A DNA stretch of 40,429 nucleotides from Marinisporobacter sp. (lineage in GTDB: Bacteria; Bacillota; Clostridia; Peptostreptococcales; Thermotaleaceae), in NCBI GenBank assembly GCA_025210395.1, contig JAOARV010000021.1, positions 1 to 40,429 of the forward strand. The letters run 5' to 3'. Under the pieces are notes generated by a model. The model saw only the letters and a program-made list of their open reading frames with translations. It was not told the origin of the DNA and did no database searches. Shown here piece after piece: positions 15,044 to 24,424 of the stretch. Every line of letters starts with the position of its first letter. Position 1 is the stretch's first letter. The position numbers and the translations under genes are program-made.

Positions 15044-15475
15044 GTGTTTATAGGAGAGTATTTTCATACAATCGATACAAAAGGAAGAGTGATCGTTCCC
15101 TCTAAATTTCGAGAAGATTTAGGGGAAAAGTTTATTGTAACAAAGGGACTTGATCATTGTTTATTTGTGTATCCCCAAGAAGAATGGAAAAGTCTTGAAA
15201 ATAAATTAAAAAAATTACCTTTGACAAGTAGAGATGCAAGAGCTTTTGTAAGATTCTTTTTTTCAGGAGCAACAGAATGTGAATTAGATAAACAAGGTCG
15301 AATCACGATTCCAACGAATTTAAGAAAGCATGGGAAATTAGATAAAGAGGTTGTAACAATAGGTGTATCAAGTAGAGTGGAAATTTGGAGCAAGGAGCAG
15401 TGGGAACTTTATAATGAAACTGCTGACTTAAGTTATGATGATATTGCTGAAAAAATGGTTGAACTAGGGATTTAA
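15044..15475 (+). CDS. mraZ: transcriptional regulator / division protein MraZ
   Basis: A 143-residue MraZ made of two SpoVT/AbrB-like halves, each with the characteristic loop: [14 protein letters not shown] (about residues 11-24) and [14 protein letters not shown] (about 87-100). MraZ is the DNA-binding first gene of most dcw clusters and controls their promoter. I chose the GTG at 15044 (reading [11 protein letters not shown]) because this is where family proteins begin and GGGGTG is ahead; the frame stays open upstream to 15002. A mraZ promoter is not obvious; an A/T-rich hairpin (14930-14953) lies upstream. Confidence 0.95.
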   Translation: MFIGEYFHTIDTKGRVIVPSKFREDLGEKFIVTKGLDHCLFVYPQEEWKSLENKLKKLPLTSRDARAFVRFFFSGATECELDKQGRITIPTNLRKHGKLDKEVVTIGVSSRVEIWSKEQWELYNETADLSYDDIAEKMVELGI

Positions 15476-15532
15476 AATAATTTATTCAATAAACACAGAT
15501 ACTACTTAAAAACTAAGAAAGCAGGTGGCGAT

Positions 15533-16468
15533 TTGAATTTTGAACATGTTTCAGTATTATTAGGAGAAACAATCGAAAATCTTAATATAAAAGCTAATGG
15601 AATATATGTAGACGGAACCTTAGGTGGAGGTGGTCATTCATCCCAAATATGTGAAAGTCTAGGTAGTGAAGGAATCCTCATTGGAATTGATCAAGATCAG
15701 GATGCATTACATGCAGCAAAGAAGAGACTTGAAAAATATGAAAACAAAAAGATATTTGTACATAACAATTTTTCTAATATAAAAAATGTGCTATCAGAGT
15801 TAAATATGAATGGCGTAGATGGTTTGGTTCTTGATTTGGGTGTATCTTCTTATCAATTAGATGAAAGTAGTAGAGGTTTTTCATATATGCAGGATGCGCC
15901 ACTAGATATGAGGATGGATAGAACAAAAAACTTTACTGCCAGTGATATTGTAAATGGCTATAGTGAAGAAGAACTTACACGTATTATTAAAATCTATGGA
16001 GAAGAAAGATGGGCAAAGAGAATCGCCCAGTTTATTGTAAAAGAAAGAAGTGAAAAGTCTATTGATACAACAGGAAAATTAGTTGAAATCATTAAAAAAG
16101 CTATTCCAGCTGCTGCAAGACGTGATGGGCCCCATCCAGCAAAGAGAACTTTTCAAGCTATTCGAATAGAGGTAAATAATGAATTAGGAATTATTGAACA
16201 GACTATCAGAGATATTTCAGAAAGATTAAACCCCGGAGGTAGAATTTGTATTATTACTTTCCATTCATTAGAAGATAGGATTGTTAAGAACACTTTCAAA
16301 GATTTAAGTACTGCTTGTAAATGTCCACCAGAACTACCTATATGCCAGTGTGGAGGGAAAGCAGTTTTAAAAAGAATAACCAAAAAACCTATTGTACCAT
16401 CAGATAAAGAACTAGAATTGAACCCAAGATCTAGGAGTGCCAAGCTAAGAGTAGCAGAGAAGGTTTAA
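15533..16468 (+). CDS. rsmH: 16S rRNA (cytosine(1402)-N(4))-methyltransferase RsmH
   Basis: A 311-residue SAM-dependent methyltransferase (MraW). The N-terminus reads [13 protein letters not shown], followed by the SAM motif [10 protein letters not shown] near residues 28-37 and [13 protein letters not shown] near 100-112, and later [16 protein letters not shown] and [12 protein letters not shown], all diagnostic. It methylates N4 of C1402 in the ribosomal P site. The start is TTG at 15533 behind AGGTGG. Second gene of the dcw cluster. Confidence 0.97.
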   Translation: MNFEHVSVLLGETIENLNIKANGIYVDGTLGGGGHSSQICESLGSEGILIGIDQDQDALHAAKKRLEKYENKKIFVHNNFSNIKNVLSELNMNGVDGLVLDLGVSSYQLDESSRGFSYMQDAPLDMRMDRTKNFTASDIVNGYSEEELTRIIKIYGEERWAKRIAQFIVKERSEKSIDTTGKLVEIIKKAIPAAARRDGPHPAKRTFQAIRIEVNNELGIIEQTIRDISERLNPGGRICIITFHSLEDRIVKNTFKDLSTACKCPPELPICQCGGKAVLKRITKKPIVPSDKELELNPRSRSAKLRVAEKV

Positions 16469-16498
16469 AGTTCTAAAAGGGGGAAGAGGTGAATAAAT

Positions 16499-16993
16499 TT
16501 GGTAGTAGCACAAAGAAAATATAACTATGTAGAAGAAGAGGTGAAGCAGCAAAGGCCTAAAAAGAATCATAAAAAGGAACCAAAACAGAAGCCTAAAATT
16601 AAGGCAAGTCATAAACTACAAATGATTTTTAGCATTGTACTGATAGGGATTTTATGTATAGCTATGTTATTAGGATATGCCCAGTTATCAGAGTTAAAAT
16701 ACAAAATATATGGACTGAATAAAGAAATACATGAGTTAGAGGCAAATATTCAGAATTTAAAAGTTCAAGCAGAGAGTGTAAAAAGAAGTGAACTTGTTGA
16801 AAAGAAGGCAAAAGAAACATTAGGAATGCAGTATCCTGATAAATCTCAAATGGTTTTTATAAAACTAGAGAGCAATAATAGGGTGACTGATTCGAATACA
16901 GGGGAAAAAGAAACAAATGAAGAAGAAAATAAAGAAGGGCTAGGAGAGAAGATTAAAGGAACATTCTATAAAGTACTTTCTTTATTAGACTAA
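16499..16993 (+). CDS. ftsL: FtsL-like cell division protein
   Basis: A 164-residue bitopic protein: a basic cytoplasmic stretch (residues 1-40, many Lys), one membrane segment (about 42-64: LQMIFSIVLIGILCIAML), then a coiled coil (about 66-105) and an acidic C-terminal tail. Sequence conservation in FtsL is low; the call rests on topology and on its fixed place between rsmH and the class B penicillin-binding protein. FtsL works in the divisome with FtsB/DivIC. The TTG start at 16499 follows GGGGGAAGAGGTG. The acidic tail after residue 130 is longer than usual. Confidence 0.8.
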   Translation: MVVAQRKYNYVEEEVKQQRPKKNHKKEPKQKPKIKASHKLQMIFSIVLIGILCIAMLLGYAQLSELKYKIYGLNKEIHELEANIQNLKVQAESVKRSELVEKKAKETLGMQYPDKSQMVFIKLESNNRVTDSNTGEKETNEEENKEGLGEKIKGTFYKVLSLLD

Positions 16994-17023
16994 TTAGGAT
17001 ATGAATATAAGGGGGCAGCAACA

Positions 17024-19039
17024 TTGGCAACACCTAATATTGCTAATAAAAAAAGATTAGTTTTTTTATTGTTTTTAGTAAGCTTGTCATTATTTTTGCT
17101 CATATTTAGAATTGGATGGATTCAAATTATAAAGGGAGAAAAATATAGACAACTTGCAAATATTCAGCAAACAAGAGACATTCCAATTCCTGCAAAACGG
17201 GGAACTATTTACGATAGAAGAGGAAAGGAATTAGCTATTAGTGCAAGTACCAATACAGTTTGGGCAAGACCCGCAGAAGTGAAAAATGCGAAAACCTCTT
17301 CAGAATCTTCAGAAAAACTTGAGGAAACTTCTAAAAAGCTTGCTGAAATCCTTGAAATGGATGAAAAGGAATTAAAAGAGAAATTATCTCAAAATAAAGG
17401 GTTAGTAAAAGTAAAAAAATGGATTGATAAAGAGAAGGCAGATGCTATTCGAAAAGAAAAATTAAGCGGTATATGGATTGCAGAGGATAATAGAAGGTAT
17501 TATCCCTTTGGAAATTTTGCAGCACATATTATAGGTCATACTACAACAGATAATCAAGGGCTTAGTGGGATTGAACTTGAATATGATAAATATTTAAGTG
17601 GGCTTCCGGGAAGATGGATTAAAAATACAGACGCAGCAGGAAGACAACTTCATTATGGAACGGAAAAATATTATGAAGCAGAAAATGGGTTGAATGTAGT
17701 TCTTACTATTGATGAGGTGATTCAACATTTTACGGAAAAAGCAATGGAGGATGCATTAGTAAGAACACAGGGAAAAAGAATTTTTACCATAGTGATGGAA
17801 CCAAAAACAGGAGATGTCTTAGCTATGGCAGTAAAGCCTGATTATGATCCTAACAATCCTAGAGTACCAGTAGATGAAAATAGAAAAAGAGAGTATGAGG
17901 CAGCAGATAGTAAGGGAAAACAAAAAATATGGAATAGTATGTGGAGAAATTCATTGGTGAGTGATACTTATGAGCCAGGGTCTACATTTAAACTAATTAC
18001 AGCAGCGGCAGGACTAGAAGAAGGGGCTGTAACACCAGATTCACCATTTTATTGTAAAGGATATATTATGGTAGCAGGACAACGATTAAGGTGTTGGAGA
18101 TATTATAGACCTCATGGATCTGAAACCTTTACACAAGGATTACAATCTTCCTGCAACCCTGTATTTGTTGAAGTTGGGCAAGAGCTAGGGGTAGATAAGA
18201 TGTATGAATATATAGATGCCTTTGGATTTAGTAAACCTACTGGAATAGAATTGCCTGGAGAAACAAGTGCTATTATACAAAATAAAAAATATGTAGGGCC
18301 TGTAGAACTAGGGACCATATCCTTTGGGCAAGGAATATCTGTTACCCCTATGCAGCTAACTGCGGCTGTATCGGCTATTGCTAATAATGGAAAATTAATG
18401 GAGCCAAGGATTGTGAAAGAATTAGTAGATGATTCAGGAAATGTGATCCATCGATATGAATCTAAGATGATTCGACAAGTACTATCTGAAAAAACATCAA
18501 GAGAATTAAGGTTTATGATGGAGACTGTTGTAACACAAGGATCTGGAAGATATGCTTATATTCCAGGATATAGAGTAGGCGGAAAGACTGGTACAGCACA
18601 AAAGGTTATTGATGGAAAATATGCTAACGGAAAAGTATATGCTTCCTTTGTAGGGATAGCACCAGTTGATGATCCTAAGCTTGCTGTTTTAGTAGTAGTA
18701 GATGAACCACAAGGTGTTCACTATGGAGGGACAAATGCAGGACCTGTTGTTCATGATATTATAAGAGATACTTTAAGATATTTAGATGTAGAACCGAATT
18801 TCAATGAAGAGGAAGCAAAAGAACATGCTAAAAGTGAAGTAGCTGTTCCAGAGGTTAGAAATTTATCATTAAAAGAAGCAACAAAGGTTTTAGAAAAATA
18901 TAAATTACAATATAAAACAGAACCAGTAGAGGTTGAAAATCCTGATAGTATTATTGTGGATTTATTTCCGAAGCCAGGAGCTAAGATACCAGAAAGCTCT
19001 ACCATCATTCTATATTTGAAAAAAGACAATAGGAATTGA
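17024..19039 (+). CDS. spoVD: class B penicillin-binding protein, SpoVD/PBP2B type
   Basis: A 671-residue class B PBP. One membrane anchor at about residues 11-30, then the dimerisation domain, then the transpeptidase with all motifs: S320-T-F-K323, S376-C-N378 and K521-T-G-T. One PASTA domain follows at about 605-668 (VAVPEVRNLSLKEATKVLEK). The position between ftsL and murE is that of SpoVD or the vegetative FtsI/PBP2B. Only one such gene is here, so it could serve division, cortex synthesis or both; the name spoVD follows clostridial practice. The TTG start at 17024 follows GGGGGC. Confidence 0.93.
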   Translation: MATPNIANKKRLVFLLFLVSLSLFLLIFRIGWIQIIKGEKYRQLANIQQTRDIPIPAKRGTIYDRRGKELAISASTNTVWARPAEVKNAKTSSESSEKLEETSKKLAEILEMDEKELKEKLSQNKGLVKVKKWIDKEKADAIRKEKLSGIWIAEDNRRYYPFGNFAAHIIGHTTTDNQGLSGIELEYDKYLSGLPGRWIKNTDAAGRQLHYGTEKYYEAENGLNVVLTIDEVIQHFTEKAMEDALVRTQGKRIFTIVMEPKTGDVLAMAVKPDYDPNNPRVPVDENRKREYEAADSKGKQKIWNSMWRNSLVSDTYEPGSTFKLITAAAGLEEGAVTPDSPFYCKGYIMVAGQRLRCWRYYRPHGSETFTQGLQSSCNPVFVEVGQELGVDKMYEYIDAFGFSKPTGIELPGETSAIIQNKKYVGPVELGTISFGQGISVTPMQLTAAVSAIANNGKLMEPRIVKELVDDSGNVIHRYESKMIRQVLSEKTSRELRFMMETVVTQGSGRYAYIPGYRVGGKTGTAQKVIDGKYANGKVYASFVGIAPVDDPKLAVLVVVDEPQGVHYGGTNAGPVVHDIIRDTLRYLDVEPNFNEEEAKEHAKSEVAVPEVRNLSLKEATKVLEKYKLQYKTEPVEVENPDSIIVDLFPKPGAKIPESSTIILYLKKDNRN

Positions 19040-19068
19040 TTCTAATAACTAGGATATCTCACAATATA

Positions 19069-19145
19069 TGTTATAATAGAAATAAACTAAATAATGAAGG
19101 CAACTTAAGTCGAGGTTTATTTACTTTGAATTAAGTTGCCTTTTA
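19069..19145 (+). promoter_or_regulatory. extended -10 promoter and terminator-like hairpin before murE
   Basis: TGTTATAAT (19069-19077) is an extended -10 promoter without a clear -35 box. Some 20 bases later AAGGCAACTTAA (19097-19108) and TTAAGTTGCCTT (19131-19142) form a perfect 12-base stem with a 22-base loop and a T-run. It may terminate the spoVD transcript, or act as an attenuator for the transcript started just upstream. Confidence 0.55.
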
Positions 19146-19214
19146 ATGAGTTTTGTTTATGAATTTTTTTCAGAGTCAATAATATATAAAAAGAGCTATA
19201 AAGGGAGAGATCTT

Positions 19215-20675
19215 ATGAAATTAAAAGAATTAATAAAAAATATATCTATTGTTGACATAATAGGGGAAGTAGATGTAAATGTAGAAGGAATAGCCTATGA
19301 TTCTAGAAAGGTTAAGAAAAATTATATTTTTGTTTGTGTGGTAGGAATGAAAACCGATGGACATACATATATGGATCAATCTATAAAAAGTGGAGCAAAT
19401 GTGGTTGTTGTACAAAAGGATATTGAACCTATAAAAGGGGTTACCATTATAAAAGTAGCAGATAGTAGAAAGACACTAGCAAAAGTTTCAGCCAACTTTT
19501 TTCAAAATCCAACGGAAAGTATGGATGTGATAGGTGTTACAGGAACCAATGGAAAAACTACAATTACTCATTTGATTAAAAATATTTTAGGAAAAAGTGG
19601 TGTGCCTGCAGGGTTGATAGGAACTATTTCACATCAAATTTTGGATAAAGAATATAAAGCTAATAATACGACGCCTGAATCCTTAGAGCTTCAAAAGATG
19701 TTTAAGGAAATGAAGGAGGTAAAAGTAAATGCTTGTGCTATGGAAGTTTCTTCACATTCCTTAGTATTAGATCGAGTAGAAGGGATTAATTTTAAAATAG
19801 GGGTTTTTACAAACTTAACGAGAGATCATTTGGACTTTCACGAGAGTATTGAAAATTATAAAAATGCAAAGGCGAAGCTTTTTTATCAGACTACCCTTGC
19901 AAATATTATCAATATAGATGATCCATATGGAGATGAAATAGCTCAAGAAGTAAAGCCTTTACAAACAAAGCTTATTACATATGGTATTAAAGGTAAAGCA
20001 GATATTTATGCAGAAGATATTTCTATTTCGCCTAAGGGAGCAAATTTTACCTTAGTGACACCTAAATTTAAAGGCAATATAAAAATTTCAACACCAGGCA
20101 TGTTTTCAGTATATAATGCATTAGCTGCTATGGCGGTTTGCTATGCTTTAGGCTTTGAATATGAACAAATTAAAAAAGGTATCGAATCTATAGAAGGGGT
20201 ACCAGGTCGTTTTGAATCTATACAAAATGAAAAAAATCATACAGTTATTGTAGATTATTCCCATACACCTGATGCATTAGAAAATGCTTTAAATACAATT
20301 AAAGAGTTTGTAGAGGGAAAAATCATTACAGTATTTGGATGTGGAGGAGACAGAGATAAAGTTAAAAGACCTATGATGGGAGAAATTGCTGGAAAACTTT
20401 CTGACCTTTGTATTATTACTAGCGATAATCCAAGATCAGAAGAACCAAATGAAATCATAAAAGCTATAGAAGTAGGCATAAAAAAGACAAATTGTAAATA
20501 TAAAATGATAGTAGATAGAAAAGAAGCAATCAAGGAAGCCATAAAGAATAGTAATGAAAAGGATATTATTTTAATTGCTGGAAAAGGTCATGAAACTTAT
20601 CAAATTCTTAAAGATCAGATGATTGATTTTGATGATAGAAAAATAGCTCAGGAAATACTGAGGGAGGAAAAGTAA
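19215..20675 (+). CDS. murE: UDP-N-acetylmuramoyl-L-alanyl-D-glutamate--2,6-diaminopimelate ligase
   Basis: A 486-residue Mur ligase that adds the third amino acid to the murein precursor in the cytoplasm. The ATP-binding loop GVTGTNGKTT is at 107-116, and EVSSHSLVLDRV and RDHLDFH follow. D404-N-P-R407 is the motif that marks the meso-diaminopimelate-specific enzyme rather than the Lys type. The ATG at 19215 with GGGAGAG ahead is chosen; the frame is open for 23 codons more but these overlap the leader. It starts the murE-murF-mraY-murD-spoVE-murG run, whose genes overlap or lie within a few bases. Confidence 0.97.
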   Translation: MKLKELIKNISIVDIIGEVDVNVEGIAYDSRKVKKNYIFVCVVGMKTDGHTYMDQSIKSGANVVVVQKDIEPIKGVTIIKVADSRKTLAKVSANFFQNPTESMDVIGVTGTNGKTTITHLIKNILGKSGVPAGLIGTISHQILDKEYKANNTTPESLELQKMFKEMKEVKVNACAMEVSSHSLVLDRVEGINFKIGVFTNLTRDHLDFHESIENYKNAKAKLFYQTTLANIINIDDPYGDEIAQEVKPLQTKLITYGIKGKADIYAEDISISPKGANFTLVTPKFKGNIKISTPGMFSVYNALAAMAVCYALGFEYEQIKKGIESIEGVPGRFESIQNEKNHTVIVDYSHTPDALENALNTIKEFVEGKIITVFGCGGDRDKVKRPMMGEIAGKLSDLCIITSDNPRSEEPNEIIKAIEVGIKKTNCKYKMIVDRKEAIKEAIKNSNEKDIILIAGKGHETYQILKDQMIDFDDRKIAQEILREEK

Positions 20676-20677
20676 TT

Positions 20678-22066
20678 ATGAAACTATCCATAAAAGAAAT
20701 GGTAGAAGCTACAAAGGGGAATATTATAAAAGGAGACCGCAAGGATATTATTTATGGTATTTCAACGGATTCTAGAAGTATAAAGGACAAAGAATTGTTT
20801 ATTCCTCTTATAGGAGAAAGCTTCAATGGACATGATTTTATTGAAAAAGCTATAAAAAATGGAGCCAATGCTGTTTTAGTTCATGAAGAATATGAAGGAG
20901 CATTATATGAGGAACAGGGTTTGTCTATTATAAGGGTAAAAGATACATTAAAAGCATTACAAGATCTTGCTAAATATTATGTATCAAAGTTTCCTATACC
21001 TATTATAGGGGTTACAGGGAGTACAGGAAAAACTTCCACAAAGGAAATTATTTACTCTGTTTTAAGCAAAAAATATAGAGTTTTAAAAAATAAAGGAAAT
21101 TTTAATAATCATATAGGACTTCCCCTTACAGTTTTTGAACTTGAAAGCCATCATGAAATGGCAATACTAGAGATGGGAATGAGTGGATTTGGAGAAATTG
21201 ATTTACTTGCAGACATTGTAAAGCCAAATGTGGCGGTTATTACAAATATTGGATTATCTCATATTGAGCATTTAGGATCACAGGAAAATATATTGAAGGC
21301 TAAGATGGAAATTACAAATTATTTTAATGAAAAAAGTATATTAATTGCTAATGGAGATGATCCACACCTAAAGACCTTGAAAGATAAAGATGTAGATTAT
21401 AGAAAGTGCTTTATTGGATTAGAAAAAAATTGTAACTATCAAGGTGTTCAAATAAATGATCTAGGGGAAGAGGGAATTCATTTTCATGTAAAGATGAATG
21501 ATAAAATCTATCCTTTTACATTAAAGGTTCCAGGAGAGCATAATATTTATAATGCATTATGTGCAATTGCTATTGGATGTAAATTTAATATGGATATAGC
21601 ATCTATACAAAAAGGAATAAAAGAATTTGAAGGAAGTAAAATGAGAATGCATATTTTTACTACTCCTGAAAAAATAAAAGTAATTAATGATGCTTATAAT
21701 GCAAGTCCTGATTCAATGGGTGCTGCAATTCATGTATTAAGCAAAATGGATTATAGAAAAATTGCCGTTTTAGGGGATATGTTAGAAATGGGGGAATATT
21801 CTAAAGATGGGCATTGTCATGTGGGGCGTGAAGTAGGAAAAAAATCAATAGATATCTTAATAGCAGTAGGAATAAATGCAAATGTTATTGCAAAGGGAGC
21901 TATAGAAAATAAATTAAATGAAGAAAAAGTATATGTGTGTAAAGATAATAAAGAAGCTATAGAAATATTAAAAAATATATTAAAAAGAGAAGACGTCGTA
22001 TTGATCAAAGGATCAAGAGGAATGCGAATGGAGGAAATTGTACACTACATACAAGAGAGGAGCTAG
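20678..22066 (+). CDS. murF: UDP-N-acetylmuramoyl-tripeptide--D-alanyl-D-alanine ligase
   Basis: A 462-residue Mur ligase that adds D-Ala-D-Ala to the UDP-MurNAc-tripeptide. The P-loop GVTGSTGKTS is at 111-120, and NKGNFNNHIGLPLTVFEL, AILEMGMSG, and NDAYNASPDSM are typical of MurF. The ATG at 20678 lies two bases after the murE stop with GGGAGG in murE. Full length. Confidence 0.97.
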   Translation: MKLSIKEMVEATKGNIIKGDRKDIIYGISTDSRSIKDKELFIPLIGESFNGHDFIEKAIKNGANAVLVHEEYEGALYEEQGLSIIRVKDTLKALQDLAKYYVSKFPIPIIGVTGSTGKTSTKEIIYSVLSKKYRVLKNKGNFNNHIGLPLTVFELESHHEMAILEMGMSGFGEIDLLADIVKPNVAVITNIGLSHIEHLGSQENILKAKMEITNYFNEKSILIANGDDPHLKTLKDKDVDYRKCFIGLEKNCNYQGVQINDLGEEGIHFHVKMNDKIYPFTLKVPGEHNIYNALCAIAIGCKFNMDIASIQKGIKEFEGSKMRMHIFTTPEKIKVINDAYNASPDSMGAAIHVLSKMDYRKIAVLGDMLEMGEYSKDGHCHVGREVGKKSIDILIAVGINANVIAKGAIENKLNEEKVYVCKDNKEAIEILKNILKREDVVLIKGSRGMRMEEIVHYIQERS

Positions 22067-22070
22067 TTTG

Positions 22071-23033
22071 ATGATACAGTATAAACAACTAATAATAATG
22101 ATTATATTCTCATTTCTTAGTACACTTATTTTAGGACCTATTGTAATACCTATATTACGAAGATTGAAGGTAGGACAAAGTATAAGGGATGAGGGACCTA
22201 AATCCCACATGTCAAAATCTGGAACACCTACGATGGGTGGTTTAATCATGATTGTAGCTATTTGCATCACTACCCTAACATCAGGAACTGTAAATAGGGA
22301 TTTATATGTTATTTTATTTGCTACCATTTCCTTTGGATTGATAGGATTTATAGATGACTTCATAAAGGTAGTATTAAAAAGGAATTTAGGACTTAAGGCA
22401 TATCAGAAACTAATAGGTCAGATTATTGTTGCTGTACTTATTGCATTATATCAGTCTTCTATATCTCAGTATGGGACAAAAATATTGATTCCATTTATGA
22501 ATGAGTATTTAGATTTAGGTATTTTATATATTCCATTTATAGTGACGGTTATGGTAGCAACGGCAAATAGTGTAAATTTAACAGATGGACTTGATGGGTT
22601 GGCAGCAGGAGTTACTTTGATTGTGTCTTCTTTTTTTAGTTTAGTAGCAATGAATTGGGGGTATCCTAGTATTGCAGTATTTTGTGGAGCTTTAACAGGT
22701 GCTTGCTTAGGGTTTTTAAGATTTAATGCTTATCCTGCGAAAGTATTTATGGGAGATACAGGGTCTATGGCGCTAGGAGGTGCTGTTGCGGCTATTGCAA
22801 TTTTAATGAATCTAACCCTTTTGATTCCTATAGTCGGAGGTATTTATTTTGCAGAAGCATTATCTGTAATTCTTCAAGTAACGTCTTTTAAGTTAACAGG
22901 AAAAAGAATTTTTAAAATGAGTCCACTTCATCATCATTTTGAATTAACAGGATGGAAAGAAACAAAAGTTGTTGTTGTATTTTGGTCTGTTACCCTATTA
23001 TTATGTATAGTAGGATTATTTAGTTTAAATTAA
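22071..23033 (+). CDS. mraY: phospho-N-acetylmuramoyl-pentapeptide-transferase
   Basis: A 320-residue polytopic enzyme that joins phospho-MurNAc-pentapeptide to undecaprenyl phosphate to make lipid I. The conserved cytoplasmic motifs are present: KSGTPTMGG near residue 45, FIDDFIK near 97, NSVNLTDGLDGLAAG near 166, and MSPLHHHFELTGWKE near the end. The start is ATG at 22071, directly after a TTG at 22068, with GAGAGGAG ahead in murF. Confidence 0.97.
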   Translation: MIQYKQLIIMIIFSFLSTLILGPIVIPILRRLKVGQSIRDEGPKSHMSKSGTPTMGGLIMIVAICITTLTSGTVNRDLYVILFATISFGLIGFIDDFIKVVLKRNLGLKAYQKLIGQIIVAVLIALYQSSISQYGTKILIPFMNEYLDLGILYIPFIVTVMVATANSVNLTDGLDGLAAGVTLIVSSFFSLVAMNWGYPSIAVFCGALTGACLGFLRFNAYPAKVFMGDTGSMALGGAVAAIAILMNLTLLIPIVGGIYFAEALSVILQVTSFKLTGKRIFKMSPLHHHFELTGWKETKVVVVFWSVTLLLCIVGLFSLN

Positions 23034-23063
23034 CTTTTACAGAAATGAAAGTGGGTGTATATA

Positions 23064-24419
23064 TTGATCTTAGAGGATAAAAATGTTTTAGTAGTAGGTT
23101 TAGGAAGGTCAGGAATACCAACTGTAGAGACGTTATTAAGTTTAGGCGCTAAGGTGACTGTAAATGATATGAAGAGTAAGGATGCATTAAAAGATATTTT
23201 AAAGGATTTAGATGTAGATCAAATAGAGCTTATTTTAGGAGAACATCCAACGAATTTGTCAGAATTTCATATAATGGTTCTTAGTCCAGGAGTACCTACA
23301 GATTTACCTTTTATTAAAAAGGCAAAAAAAATGGAAATCCTAGTTATAGGAGAATTAGAACTGGCATATAGGTTATGTAAGGGAAAATTTATTGCTATTA
23401 CAGGAACTAATGGAAAGACAACAACAACTGCTCTAACGGGAGAAATTTTTAAAAGAGCGCAAAGGGAGACGTATGTTGTTGGAAATATTGGGGTTGCTGC
23501 TGTATCAAAAGCATTAGAGGCAAGTGAAGAAGCCATTATGATTACTGAAGTGAGCAGCTTTCAGTTAGAAAGTACCATAGCCTTTAAACCTAAAATTTCA
23601 GCTATTTTAAACATTACACCAGACCATTTAAATAGACACAAGACCATGGAAAACTACATAAAGGCTAAGGCGAATGTGTTTAAAAATCAAGGAAAAGAAG
23701 ACTATGTAGTATTGAATGTAGATAATGAACTAGCTTCTAATCTAAAACAGGATGTGAAGGCAAATGTGATTCCTTTTAGCAGAAAGATTGCATTAGAAAA
23801 GGGTGTTTATGTTGCTGATGGATCTATTGTTGTAAAGAATGATGAAAAGGAAGAAAGAATCTGTCTAGTAGGGGACTTAAAGATTCCAGGAAAACACAAC
23901 TTAGAAAATGCACTAGCTGCAATTGCTATTTCCTATTTTGCTGGAATTGATCCTCACGTTATAGGAGATGCTTTAAAAAACTTTATGGGGGTTGAGCATC
24001 GAATAGAATTTGTTGATGAAGTAAAAGGGGTACGTTTTATAAACGATTCAAAGGGAACAAATCCTAATGCTGCTATTAAAGCTATAGAAGCAATGAAAAC
24101 ACCTATTGTGCTACTTGCTGGTGGAATGGATAAGGGAAGTGATTTTAAAGAATTTATTCATGCCTTTAATGAAAAGGTAAAAGAGCTGATTTTAATAGGA
24201 GAAACTGCACAAAAAATTAAAAAAACAGCTGAAGAAAATGGGTTCTATAGTTGTACTATTGTAGAAAATCTGGAAAAAGCAGTAAAAATAGCAGCGGAAG
24301 TTTCAAAAACTGGAGATACAGTACTTCTATCGCCAGCCTGTGCAAGCTGGGATATGTATCCTAGTTTTGAAGTTAGAGGTAATCACTTTAAAGAATGTGT
24401 AAAAATGTTGAGGGGGTAA
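23064..24419 (+). CDS. murD: UDP-N-acetylmuramoylalanine--D-glutamate ligase
   Basis: A 451-residue Mur ligase that adds D-Glu. An N-terminal Rossmann-like start (KNVLVVGLGRSGIPT, residues 6-20), the P-loop AITGTNGKTT at 111-120, then NITPDHLNRH and NDSKGTNPNA. I set the start at TTG 23064 because GTGGGTG lies six bases ahead; a GTG at 23055 overlaps that site. Between mraY and spoVE, the conserved dcw order. Confidence 0.96.
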   Translation: MILEDKNVLVVGLGRSGIPTVETLLSLGAKVTVNDMKSKDALKDILKDLDVDQIELILGEHPTNLSEFHIMVLSPGVPTDLPFIKKAKKMEILVIGELELAYRLCKGKFIAITGTNGKTTTTALTGEIFKRAQRETYVVGNIGVAAVSKALEASEEAIMITEVSSFQLESTIAFKPKISAILNITPDHLNRHKTMENYIKAKANVFKNQGKEDYVVLNVDNELASNLKQDVKANVIPFSRKIALEKGVYVADGSIVVKNDEKEERICLVGDLKIPGKHNLENALAAIAISYFAGIDPHVIGDALKNFMGVEHRIEFVDEVKGVRFINDSKGTNPNAAIKAIEAMKTPIVLLAGGMDKGSDFKEFIHAFNEKVKELILIGETAQKIKKTAEENGFYSCTIVENLEKAVKIAAEVSKTGDTVLLSPACASWDMYPSFEVRGNHFKECVKMLRG

Positions 24420-24424
24420 ACTAA

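Noticed and set aside
18751..19029. Minus-strand open frame opposite the PASTA domain of the SpoVD-type gene
   Set aside because: Shadow of a conserved coding region; composition follows the plus-strand codons.
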